Positions 56,009 through 64,000 of a DNA stretch of 64,000 bases are shown one piece after another. The stretch is from Sorangium aterium. Lineage in GTDB: Bacteria; Myxococcota_A; Polyangia; Polyangiales; Polyangiaceae. Numbering within the stretch: the stretch's first letter is position 1; every line of letters begins with the position of its first letter. The position numbers and the translations under genes were made by a program. The DNA lies in contig NZ_JAQNDK010000001.1 in NCBI RefSeq assembly GCF_028368935.1, positions 1,426,001 through 1,490,000 on the forward strand, read 5' to 3'. Under the pieces are notes generated by a model. It saw nothing but the letters and a program-made list of their open reading frames with translations. It searched no databases and was not told the origin of the DNA.

Positions 56009-58830
56009 ACGTGACGGCGCGCCTCGACGGGGAGGCGCTGAAGGCGGACGGCCTGGTCCGGCTGCTCGCGCCGCCCGAGCCGCCGCCGGCGCAGGCGCGG
56101 GAGGCCCAGCGCCCGGGCGCGACGCCCGACGAGGCGTGGACCACGGCCTTCGACACGGCGCCGCAGCAGAAGCCGCCGCCCCCGCCGGTGTGCCACGGCG
56201 CCATCGCGCGCGTGCTGGTCGACGGGAACGCGGCGAGGCTGCGCGGGCCGCTGCTCTCGGCGCGCACCTGGCAGACCGTCACCGGCTCGGCCCGCATGGA
56301 CGCCGACGCGTGGCAGCTCGGGTGCCTGGCGCAGGCGTCGCCGGTCCCGCTCGCGCTGAGCGAGCTCGCGGGCCGGCTCACCGCGCGCCTCGCGGTCGCG
56401 CGCGAGGCGGGAGAGCGGCTCCCGTCGGTGCGGGACCTCCTTGTCCGCACGGAGGGCCTGCGCGCGGCGGGGCCGATCGACGAGCAGACGGGCGCGCCGG
56501 CGTGGGTGTCGAGGAAGCTCGACGCGCGGCTCGCGGGGGATCTCGACGCGAAGACCGGCGACGCCCACGTCACGCTGTCGGTGTTCGATCGTCAGCTCGT
56601 GGCGGAGCTCTCGGCCGCGCTCGACGCGGATCTGCCGGCGCTCCTCGCCGATCCGGCGGCGGCGCTCCCGCGGACAGCGATCGCGGCGCACCTGCGCGTG
56701 CCGCGCCGCCGGCTCAACGATCTCACCGAGCTGGCCGCCTTCGGGAAGCGGACGCCGGTGCTCTCCGGCTCCGCGGGGCTCGACGTGTACTTCGCGGGGA
56801 AGCTCGCCGAGCCCCGGGTCGTGGCCCGCGCGACGGCCGCGAACGTGAGCGGCACGACCGGCCCCTCGCTGCTCGGCAAGCTCTGGGTCGACACGCTGCT
56901 GGTCTATGACGGGCGCGACGCCGCGCTCGACGCCTACGCGTTCCGCGGGCCGATCACCTACCTGAGGGCGAAGGCGAAGCTGGGCGCGGACGCCGCCGCC
57001 TTCCTCGGCGGGGCCCCTTCTGCTCGGCGCTTCAGCAACGGCAGCCTCGAGGCGAAGATCGCCGATCTGCCGCTCGCGGAGGTCCCCGTCCTCGCCGACA
57101 TGCAGATCGGCGGCGAGGCGCGCGGCGAGATCTCCGTGCGCGGGCTGTTCGAGGCCGCGCCCGAGGTCAGGGCGCACCTTCAGTTCCCGGGCCTCACGCT
57201 CGGCCCCGACGCGCGGTACGAGACCGCCGAGGCGTCGCTCGACATCGCGCCGCCGGGCGGCGCAGGGCGCACCGCGGCCGTGGCCAGCGTGCGGCTCGCG
57301 GGGCGCGACGGCGGCCGGCTCGAGGCCAAGGCCCAGGCGCCCATGGTGTGGGATGCGAACGCGATCCCGACGCTCACCGACGATCGGAACGCCTCGGTGT
57401 CGCTCGCGGTCGATCGCTTCCGCCTGAGGGCGCTGGAGCCGTTCGTGCAGGGCTCGGTGAACCGGCTCGACGGCACGCTCGACGGCGAGGTGCGGCTCGG
57501 GCTCGGCGCGCAGGCGGGCTTCTCCGGCGAGATGCGCCTCGAGGGCGGCGTCGTCCAGGTGGCCACGATCGGCCAGCCGTTCGAGAACGCCTCGTTCCGC
57601 GTCGCCGCGAGCCCCTCCGGCGAGCTCCGCATCGACGACCTCCGCGCCGACGCAGGCAACGGCCAGGTCCGCGGGAACGCGACCCTCCAGATGGAAGGGT
57701 TCGCGTTCCGGCACGCCCGCGCCGAGCTCTCCATCCCGAGGGGCCGGGCCCTCCCGATCGCGCTGGAGGGCGTCCCGATGGGCGAGGTGCGCGGCCGGGT
57801 GGAGCTCGCGGCGGAGAAGCGGGCCGAGGAGATCGCCGTCCGCGTCGACGTGCCCTCGCTCGATCTGACGCTGCCGCCCACGATCGGGCGGAGCGTGCAG
57901 CCGCTCGGCGAGAACCCGGACATCACGACGTCGGCGCCGCTCAGCCAGAAGGACTACGAGGCGCGGCGAGCGCCGGCCGAGCCGCCGGAGCAGGCGAAGG
58001 AGAGCGCGGGCGGCACGCCGATCGCCATGGAGGTCCACCTGGGCAGGATCGGCGTCGAGGGCGACATGGTGCAGGCCTCGCTGTCGGGGGATCGGGCGCA
58101 CCCGCTCCGCATCAAGATCGCGGGAGAGACCGAGATCCGGGGCAACGTGAACATCGTGTCGGGCAGGCTCGAGGTGCTCGGCAAGGAGTTCGAGATCGAG
58201 CCTGGCGTGGTCGCCCTGCAGGGGGATCCGTCGAATCCGTTCCTGAACGTGAGGGCGTACCACGACACGCCGGAGGGGACGCGCATCTTCATCGACTATG
58301 TGGGGCAGCTCAACCCCATCACCGAGGACAAGATCACCTTCCGTTCGGAGCCGCCGCGCCCGGAGAACGAGGTGATCGCCGAGCTCCTGCTCGGCAGGGA
58401 GTTCGCGGAGGGGACGCTGGCGGGCGGCACGTCCGCCGGGCAGCCCGCGTCGGGCAGCGGCAGCGCCGCCGGCGGGGTCGCGGCCAGCGTAGGGACGGGG
58501 CTCGCGTCCGCGCAGCTCAACATGATCCTCCAGAGCATCGGTCCGCTCCGGAACTTCGAGACGAAGCTGGGCACGACCGAAGAAGGCGCGCTGAAGACGA
58601 CCGTTGGCTACCAGCTCGGGCAGCAGGTGACGGCGAGCGCGAGCTACGAGGCGGGGCCGACGGGGCAAGGACAGGGGCCAGGGTCCGGGGGCGGCAACAC
58701 CGGCGCGCAGGCGCGCACCGAGGTGAGCCTCGAGTGGCGCTTCCGCCGGGACTGGTCCGTGCGGGCGGCGATGGCCACCGGCGCGAACCCGGCGACGAGC
58801 CTCGACCTGCTCTGGAAGCACCGTTACTGA
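56005..58830 (+). CDS. TamB/AsmA-like protein, second part
   Basis: A 941-aa continuation starting MNVTARLDGEALKADGLVRL, with beta-strand repeats and finally the TamB C-terminal domain. Landmarks include ALQGDPSNPFLNVRAYHDTP, TRIFIDYVGQLNPITEDKIT, FRSEPPRPENEVIAELLLGR and the end SLEWRFRRDWSVRAAMATGA then LDLLWKHRY. TamB proteins bridge inner and outer membrane and help phospholipids or outer-membrane proteins. This part lacks a signal or anchor of its own, so alone it could not be exported. That points to a frameshift relative to the first part. Confidence 0.8.
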   Translation: MNVTARLDGEALKADGLVRLLAPPEPPPAQAREAQRPGATPDEAWTTAFDTAPQQKPPPPPVCHGAIARVLVDGNAARLRGPLLSARTWQTVTGSARMDADAWQLGCLAQASPVPLALSELAGRLTARLAVAREAGERLPSVRDLLVRTEGLRAAGPIDEQTGAPAWVSRKLDARLAGDLDAKTGDAHVTLSVFDRQLVAELSAALDADLPALLADPAAALPRTAIAAHLRVPRRRLNDLTELAAFGKRTPVLSGSAGLDVYFAGKLAEPRVVARATAANVSGTTGPSLLGKLWVDTLLVYDGRDAALDAYAFRGPITYLRAKAKLGADAAAFLGGAPSARRFSNGSLEAKIADLPLAEVPVLADMQIGGEARGEISVRGLFEAAPEVRAHLQFPGLTLGPDARYETAEASLDIAPPGGAGRTAAVASVRLAGRDGGRLEAKAQAPMVWDANAIPTLTDDRNASVSLAVDRFRLRALEPFVQGSVNRLDGTLDGEVRLGLGAQAGFSGEMRLEGGVVQVATIGQPFENASFRVAASPSGELRIDDLRADAGNGQVRGNATLQMEGFAFRHARAELSIPRGRALPIALEGVPMGEVRGRVELAAEKRAEEIAVRVDVPSLDLTLPPTIGRSVQPLGENPDITTSAPLSQKDYEARRAPAEPPEQAKESAGGTPIAMEVHLGRIGVEGDMVQASLSGDRAHPLRIKIAGETEIRGNVNIVSGRLEVLGKEFEIEPGVVALQGDPSNPFLNVRAYHDTPEGTRIFIDYVGQLNPITEDKITFRSEPPRPENEVIAELLLGREFAEGTLAGGTSAGQPASGSGSAAGGVAASVGTGLASAQLNMILQSIGPLRNFETKLGTTEEGALKTTVGYQLGQQVTASASYEAGPTGQGQGPGSGGGNTGAQARTEVSLEWRFRRDWSVRAAMATGANPATSLDLLWKHRY

Positions 58831-58901
58831 GCGCCGTCGCGCTGCGGGCGCGCTCGTTCGTCAGGGCGGCGCATCCCCTTCGGCAGCGGCTGCGCGCCGG
58901 C

Positions 58902-59531
58902 TCAGCGCGCGACGCAGATGCCGCCGCAGTCTGCGCCGATCGGCGGGCTGCAGTCGTCGCCCGGATCGTCGATGCAGGTGAGCCCCTTGGGGCACTGGCG
59001 CGCCGTGATGCCGCCGCACGCGGGAGGCCGGGGCTCGGGCACCACGCAGATGCCGCCGCAGTCCGCCCCGCCGCGATTCGGGTCGCAGTCGTCGCTCGGA
59101 TCGTCGATGCACTCGAGCCCCTCGGGGCACGCGAACCCAGCGAACCCCCCGCAAAACGGCGGCTTGGGCGTCGGTTCCACGCAGATGCCGCCGCAGTCCG
59201 CCCCGCCATGCTTCGGGTCGCAGTCGTCGCTCGGATCATCGACGCACTCGAGCCCGTCGGGGCACGGGAAACCCGCGAATCCCCCGCACATCGTCGTCGG
59301 CGGCTCCTCGACGCAGACGCCGGGGCAGTCCGCCCCGCCGTGCTCGGGGTCGCAGTCGTCGCTCGGGTCGTCGACGCAGGTGAGCCCGTCGGGACAGCTG
59401 GTCCCGAGGAAGCCGCCGCACGTTTCTGATTCGGACGGATCCACCGATTCACCGGTGTCGCCGCCGTCGTTCCTGTCGCAGCCCACGAGCCCGATCACGA
59501 TCAGCAAGAGAGCCAGCCCTTTGTGGCGCAT
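58902..59531 (-). CDS. Lipoprotein with four Cys-rich tandem repeats
   Basis: A 209-aa lipoprotein with signal LLLIVIGLVGC. The mature part is four repeats of about 42-45 residues: CGGF-G--CP-GL-C-DDPSDDCDP--GGADC-G-CV, near residues 38-78, 82-122, 125-166 and 168-209. Each has the same six Cys, so each is probably a small disulfide-bonded module. The last repeat is slightly shorter. It is a surface protein of unknown role. Confidence 0.85.
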   Translation of the reverse strand: MRHKGLALLLIVIGLVGCDRNDGGDTGESVDPSESETCGGFLGTSCPDGLTCVDDPSDDCDPEHGGADCPGVCVEEPPTTMCGGFAGFPCPDGLECVDDPSDDCDPKHGGADCGGICVEPTPKPPFCGGFAGFACPEGLECIDDPSDDCDPNRGGADCGGICVVPEPRPPACGGITARQCPKGLTCIDDPGDDCSPPIGADCGGICVAR

Positions 59532-59833
59532 CAGAACCTCCGCGTTGCGTTTGTCCGAACGCCGCATTGAAGCACCTTCGGTGCCACGGGGGGCGGACGC
59601 AATTCGGGCGGAGCGCGCGATCCTCGTCGCGGGCACCGCGATCGCGGTGTCTTGCTGTGTCGCGGTTGTGCCAACGGCTTGACGGGAGGATCTGCGGGCG
59701 CGGGTGGAGGTCGTCTCCTCCGCGAGCCCAGGGGCGGCGTATGCATTCGTATGCATTCGTATGCATTCTATGCATTCCGCGCGCCGCCCCTGGGCGGGCC
59801 GCGTCGATGGGGGCGTCGACGCGTCAGAGGGCG
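59532..59833. other. Intergenic region with repeat-in-palindrome
   Basis: A 302-base space. At 59727-59794 there is a 13-bp perfect inverted repeat (CCCAGGGGCGGCG / CGCCGCCCCTGGG) whose loop holds four 10-bp units of ATGCATTCGT type, the third truncated. No gene is recognised; the promoter of the downstream lipoprotein gene lies here. Confidence 0.75.
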
Positions 59834-61816
59834 TCAGAGGGCGGTGGAGAGCCGGTCGAGCACGGCGTTCATGACCGGCCGATAGCCGTAGTCGGGCGCT
59901 GAGGTGTCGGCCAGCTGCGCCGGGCAGATCGAGCCTGCGACCCCGCGCTCCCCGAGGCTCCGGATCAGCTGCAGCTCGCGGAGGCCGGGGTAGGCCTTGG
60001 CGTGGTCCTGCGTCGTGGACCGCGCCCCGGGATCCGCCAGGTCGTTCGTGCCTTCGGGCTTGCACAGCGGGCTGTCGCTGGGCGCGCCGGCGATCGGCCT
60101 GCAATCACACGACTGGGCCGTACCTTCGCAGATGCGCTCATCGGCGAGGGGGAAGATGCAGGCGTACTGGAGATCTCCAGTGCTGCCCGCTGGGATCGTA
60201 TATTCGCGGCCGTTGATCGCGTTCCAGCCCGCGGAGCTCGGGTGGATGGTCGCGTCACCGGTGATCGGGTTCGCGCCCGAGCGGGGCGCCGTCGACTCGA
60301 TCATGAACGGATCCCCGGCCGCGACGTGGTTCGCTGGATCGCCGAGGAAGACATCCCACGTGCTGCTGAACGTCGTGGCGTACGGCGGGTCGAGGAGCTC
60401 GGCGGCGCTCTTGAGCCCGCCGACCGCCTGGCCGAGCTGGTTCAGGCCGCCCCGGAGATCGGGCTCGCCGAGCGCATTCTGGCGCGCGAGGTCCTGCCAA
60501 GGCACGCCGACGATGCCGGTGAACACGACGTGCTGCGGCCCTCGGGTCCGGGTGTTGTCATCGCTCGGGTCCAGATCCGAGAAGATCGGGTTCGGCACGA
60601 GCTCTCCGCTCCTCGATACCACCATGCGCTCCGTGAGCGCCCGGGTGTACCGCTCGATCGGGTAGAGGAAGTCGATCCCGAAGCGGCGCTTCTGGTCCCA
60701 GCACCGGAGGTTCACCGGGTCTTCCGCCGCGGTGAGCCTGGCGGGGTTGCCATCGGGGCCGGTGCAGGCCGGATCCGCGGGGCAACCGTCCTGCTGCTGT
60801 GCGCAGGACGTGCAGCACGGATGGTTCGGGTCGGTGGCGCACTCGCTCCGCGGCCGCCACAACCTGAAGCCCGGTCCCGTCTCGGCGACGAGGTAGTTCT
60901 TGCCTTCCTCCTTGATCGAGCAGTCGTTCTCGTCGGAGAGCATCACGATGAGCAAGAGCGAGTCCGGCCGGAGGAACGCCTTCCGCTGCGCCAAGAGCGT
61001 CGTGTCGAGCCCGGCCACTGCAATGTCCTCGCTCGGCGACGACACGCCGATCGTCGCATACGGCTCGGGATCGACGAGGAAGCGATAGAAGCTCTCCAGC
61101 GGCGCCTCGAAGCCGCACCCGGATTGCCCGACCCCTTGCACGATGTCGCTGAGCTTCTCGGCGAGCGCCACCGGATCGGAGTCTCCCGCGGGGACGCGGC
61201 TTCCGGTCGGGTCCCACACGAGGAAGCCCTTGTCCTGGTAGGTCGGCAGGTCGTTCTCGGTCGACGCCTCATTGGAGCGCGCGAGGAGGTGGGCCATGTC
61301 GACGTTCGAAGCGGAGGTCGTCCCCTGACAGGCGGCCGACCCGTGGCCGCCGAGGCTGCTGCTGATAACACCGATGTGCATGTCCTGCACTGGGGTGCGC
61401 ACGCGCAATGTGCCAGCGGGGCATGCGCTCAACCCGCTCGGGGGCTGGAAGGGGGGAGCAGCGCCCGTCGGATCGACGCAGAATGGGTTGGTCATGCCGT
61501 CGACGAAGTCGGCGAGCACCAGGCGCATCAGTTGCTGCTTGTCCGACATCGAGCCGGAGTTGTCGACCACGAAGAGGAGATCGACCTTGTCCGGCGTGAA
61601 CTGCGGCGGAACCCAGCCGCCTGTGCCCGTGCTGGAGTCGCCCCCGCCCACCCCGGTACCATCGCTGCCGCCGGTACCGTCGCTGCCGCCGATCCCCGTG
61701 CTGGTGGTGGAGCTGGAGCCGGGTCCGCCGAGGGAGACATCGACTTTACATGCGACGAGCGAGACGGCGCTCAGGACGAAAAAGGGAGACAGTGCTCTTG
61801 ATAGCCTCGAAGACAT
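59834..61816 (-). CDS. von Willebrand factor A-type lipoprotein
   Basis: A 660-aa protein with signal LSAVSLVAC (Cys23) and a Gly/Ser/Thr-rich spacer (about 34-66). The vWA core starts VDLLFVVDNSGSMSDKQQLM, holding the metal-site DNSGS motif near residue 84. Several Cys, including CCTSCAQQQDGCPADPACTG and CEGTAQSCDC, suggest extracellular disulfides. Such myxobacterial surface proteins are thought to bind metal-dependent ligands. It is divergent from the region with the hexamer array. Confidence 0.85.
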   Translation of the reverse strand: MSSRLSRALSPFFVLSAVSLVACKVDVSLGGPGSSSTTSTGIGGSDGTGGSDGTGVGGGDSSTGTGGWVPPQFTPDKVDLLFVVDNSGSMSDKQQLMRLVLADFVDGMTNPFCVDPTGAAPPFQPPSGLSACPAGTLRVRTPVQDMHIGVISSSLGGHGSAACQGTTSASNVDMAHLLARSNEASTENDLPTYQDKGFLVWDPTGSRVPAGDSDPVALAEKLSDIVQGVGQSGCGFEAPLESFYRFLVDPEPYATIGVSSPSEDIAVAGLDTTLLAQRKAFLRPDSLLLIVMLSDENDCSIKEEGKNYLVAETGPGFRLWRPRSECATDPNHPCCTSCAQQQDGCPADPACTGPDGNPARLTAAEDPVNLRCWDQKRRFGIDFLYPIERYTRALTERMVVSRSGELVPNPIFSDLDPSDDNTRTRGPQHVVFTGIVGVPWQDLARQNALGEPDLRGGLNQLGQAVGGLKSAAELLDPPYATTFSSTWDVFLGDPANHVAAGDPFMIESTAPRSGANPITGDATIHPSSAGWNAINGREYTIPAGSTGDLQYACIFPLADERICEGTAQSCDCRPIAGAPSDSPLCKPEGTNDLADPGARSTTQDHAKAYPGLRELQLIRSLGERGVAGSICPAQLADTSAPDYGYRPVMNAVLDRLSTAL

Positions 61817-62024
61817 AATTCCTCCTTGCGCGGTGCCGTGACGCGCCGTCCAACACCGGCAGTGACCGAACGTGAAGGGACGCCCGCCCCGCTTCCCATT
61901 TCAAAAAAACCACCTGGCCCCAAAACGACGCGGACAGCCCCCTTCCCACCGCCCATGGGCGTTAACCAAGCTCGTTCGGTCACGCTCACGGCACGAAGCC
62001 TGCCCGCTCCCCCCTCGGCCACCA

Positions 62025-62204
<180 letters not shown>

Positions 62205-62260
62205 TCGAATGTAGGAGAATGCGACGCTTGGTTAACGCCTATCCCTCACCCTGCCCCGCG

Positions 62261-63382
62261 CTAGGGGGTGAAGGAGCGGAGACGGGGGACGTGCGGGCTC
62301 GACGGATAGGCGAGGAGGAACGCCGACGCGCGCTGCGCGGCCGACGCGCGATCGCCGCTCTGCCAGAGCGCCTCGATGGTGAGCGCCTCGCGCTCCTGCG
62401 CCAGCGCGCCGCCGGGGAAGCGGAGCCGCGCCTGCTCTGCGATCCTCAGCGCGCCGGCGGCATCGCCGCGCCGGAGCGCCGCGCGCGCGTCGCCGAGGAG
62501 CGTCAGCTCCTCGCGCAGCCGGCTCTCCCGCAGCGCCGGGCTGGACGCGCTCTCCGCGCCGACCGCAGCGCCCGTCGCCTCCGGCACGGGCGCCGCTTCG
62601 AGGACGTCCGCCCCGGCCGCGGGCGACGCGCTCGCGGCGCGCTCCGATAGCGACGCGCCCGGGCTCGCGGGCGTCGCGGCCGCGCGGAGGCCGGTCCGCG
62701 CGGGTGACCTGTCCGGCAGTGGTGCCTCGGCCGGCGGAAGCGGCCTCGATCGCAGCGGCGCCTCGACATGCGGCGGCGGCTCGGCAGGCGGCGCCAGCTC
62801 GACAGGCCGCGGCGGCTCGACAGGCGGCGGCTCGGCCTGCGCGGCAGGCCCACGCCTCTCCAGCAGAGAAACTGGCCCGGATGCCGGCGCCGCGACGACC
62901 TCTGCGGCCTCGACGATCCGAGCCGGCGGCGCCTCGCTCGACGGGGCCACGACGACATAGCCGGCGACAATCAGGCCCCCGCAGGCGGCGCCGAACAGCA
63001 TCGCCTTCACGATACCCGCAGCGCCCGCCGCTGCGGCCACGCCGCCGGTGGCCGCAGCGCCGGAAGCGCCGGCGCCCGCCGCAGCGGACACCACCTTGCC
63101 CGCGGACACCGCCGCGGCGATCTCGCCAGCGCCCGCGGCCGCGCTCGCCGCACCGCCCGCGCTCGCCGCGCCCCCCGCGCTCGCCGGGAGCGCCCCTCCC
63201 GCGGCGCCTTGAGCCCCTCCGATCACGGCGGCTCCGGCGAGGCCGATCTGCGCGGCCATCGCGGCCCACACCCGCTCCTGCGCCCCGTCGGGCGGGTCCG
63301 CCGAGGGAGCTGCGCGCAGGAGCTCGCGCTCCATCTCGAGCGCGTTCGCCTCGGCGTCGAGCCAGCGCACCGGATCGCTCAT
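62261..63382 (-). CDS. Putative anti-sigma-like membrane protein
   Basis: A 373-aa protein whose start overlaps the sigma factor stop (ATGA). The first 35 residues are a short helical, acidic domain (VRWLDAEANALEMERELLRA) as in anti-sigma factors. One transmembrane stretch (KAMLFGAACGGLIVAGYVVV) follows an Ala/Gly-rich linker, then a Pro-rich segment and a TPR-like C-terminal part (LLGDARAALRRGDAAGALRI ... ALTIEALWQSGDRASAAQ). By position it is the likely membrane regulator of the sigma factor. Confidence 0.7.
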   Translation of the reverse strand: MSDPVRWLDAEANALEMERELLRAAPSADPPDGAQERVWAAMAAQIGLAGAAVIGGAQGAAGGALPASAGGAASAGGAASAAAGAGEIAAAVSAGKVVSAAAGAGASGAAATGGVAAAAGAAGIVKAMLFGAACGGLIVAGYVVVAPSSEAPPARIVEAAEVVAAPASGPVSLLERRGPAAQAEPPPVEPPRPVELAPPAEPPPHVEAPLRSRPLPPAEAPLPDRSPARTGLRAAATPASPGASLSERAASASPAAGADVLEAAPVPEATGAAVGAESASSPALRESRLREELTLLGDARAALRRGDAAGALRIAEQARLRFPGGALAQEREALTIEALWQSGDRASAAQRASAFLLAYPSSPHVPRLRSFTP

Positions 63383-64000
63383 CGCTCCCCTCCCGCGCGC
63401 TTCCAGACGGGTTGCCGCTCCACCTCCGGCAGCGGAAGGACGACCGAGGGATGCCCCTCGGGCGCCGGCGCGCGCTCGGCGGCCGCCGCCTTCAATACGG
63501 GCTGCGATCGCGTGGTGACCCGGGCCCCGCCCACGTGGAACTCGTCGCGCGCCTTCAGGCGCGCGACGGCGCGGCGAAACGCATCGCGGGCGAGGCGGAG
63601 GCGCGAGTAGACGGTCCCCAGCGGGACGTCGAGCAGCTCGGCGACCTCCTCGCCGCCCATGCCGTCGAGCTCGAAGAGCGTGAACACGGCGCGCTGCTCG
63701 AGCGGCAGCTCGTCGAGGATCGCCTCGAGCAGCGTGATCGCCTGCCGCCGCTCCGCCTCCGCGCCGACGTCGGCCCGGTCATCGGCGCAGTCGAGCAGCG
63801 GCTCGTCGTCGTGAGCGCGCCGCCTCATATGCGCGAGCTTGCGCCGGTCACGGGCGGCGTGAAAGCAGATGCTGTAGAGCCAGGTCGTAATCTTCGACCG
63901 ACCCTCGAATTCGGACAACCGCCGATGGACGACCAAGAACACGTCCTGGACCGCGTCGGCGACGTCGCTCTCGGGCACGCCGAGGCGTCGCAGCGAGCGC
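63379..64000 (-). CDS. ECF-type RNA polymerase sigma factor (cut by the window edge)
   Basis: The C-terminal 206 codons of an ECF sigma factor. Region 2 is in ESDVADAVQDVFLVVHRRLS and FEGRSKITTWLYSICFHAAR; region 4 is in LPLEQRAVFTLFELDGMGGE then EVAELLDVPLGTVYSRLRLA. The open frame runs on past 64000, so the start is outside. It is coupled by a 4-base overlap to the putative anti-sigma gene. Confidence 0.88.
   Translation of the reverse strand, partial: RSLRRLGVPESDVADAVQDVFLVVHRRLSEFEGRSKITTWLYSICFHAARDRRKLAHMRRRAHDDEPLLDCADDRADVGAEAERRQAITLLEAILDELPLEQRAVFTLFELDGMGGEEVAELLDVPLGTVYSRLRLARDAFRRAVARLKARDEFHVGGARVTTRSQPVLKAAAAERAPAPEGHPSVVLPLPEVERQPVWKRAGGER

Noticed and set aside
54052-58821. 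1,589-codon minus-strand frame opposite the TamB-like genes
   Set aside because: A shadow of high GC third-position bias; composition is Arg-rich and no family is seen.

Overview
The window is about 70% GC, with dense genes, strong G/C third-position bias and many lipoproteins. It also carries Ser/Thr kinases, FHA proteins, bacterial enhancer-binding proteins and simple-sequence repeats between genes. This is the profile of a large-genome myxobacterium of the Polyangiales/Sorangium type; the assignment is inferred from gene content and style, not from a marker gene.

Layout. 1-4.7 kb: the end of a type VI secretion system (T6SS) core cluster (two hcp genes, tssE, tssF, tssG); the first hcp ends in a clear terminator and a large perfect inverted repeat separates it from the second. 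4.8-9 kb: three secreted or lipoprotein genes and a zinc-ribbon/FHA protein. 9-19.3 kb: housekeeping genes: lon with a textbook terminator, a formylglycine-generating-enzyme-like protein, fmt, a deoC operon with an aldehyde dehydrogenase (ALDH) pair that looks like a split ALDH16, a PrxQ/Bcp-type peroxiredoxin and an alpha/beta hydrolase. 19.36 kb: tRNA-Thr(CGU). 20.1-21.7 kb: a two-gene CBASS anti-phage operon (CD-NTase plus a Cap15-type 2TM/beta-barrel effector). 21.7-29.2 kb: FHA/sigma-54 activator, two Ser/Thr kinases, a sigma factor, an orphan DUF433 protein and a hypothetical protein.

29.58-34.16 kb: a mobile element with terminal inverted repeats, an 8-bp target duplication and an IS1-family-like DDE transposase. 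It carries an HTH protein, an ECF sigma factor, two small lower-GC genes and an antirepressor-like protein, and it sits inside a tandem array of 41-bp hairpin repeats. 34.5-35.5 kb: a quinone-oxidoreductase-like enzyme.

35.7-46.9 kb: a T6SS effector-delivery island. A minus-strand run (DUF2169 with 63-aa repeats, VgrG, DUF6484, TIGR02270, a catalytically degenerate ketoacyl-synthase-like protein, a candidate AHH/HNH nuclease toxin, an Imm11/DUF1629-like and an Imm49-like immunity protein) converges on a plus-strand DUF2169-DUF4150(PAAR-like) pair. These probably form the spike tip, adaptors, cargo and self-protection for the secretion machine whose core lies at the left edge.

47-64 kb: a B12-binding radical SAM protein, a Uma2-family protein, a VapBC-like toxin-antitoxin pair, a DUF362 protein, a small DUF1328 membrane protein, a TamB-like envelope protein split into two overlapping frames, a cysteine-repeat lipoprotein, a von Willebrand A lipoprotein, and an ECF sigma factor (cut by the right edge) with its probable membrane partner. 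The intergenic spaces here hold several tandem and mirrored repeats, including a 180-bp hexamer array able to fold on itself.
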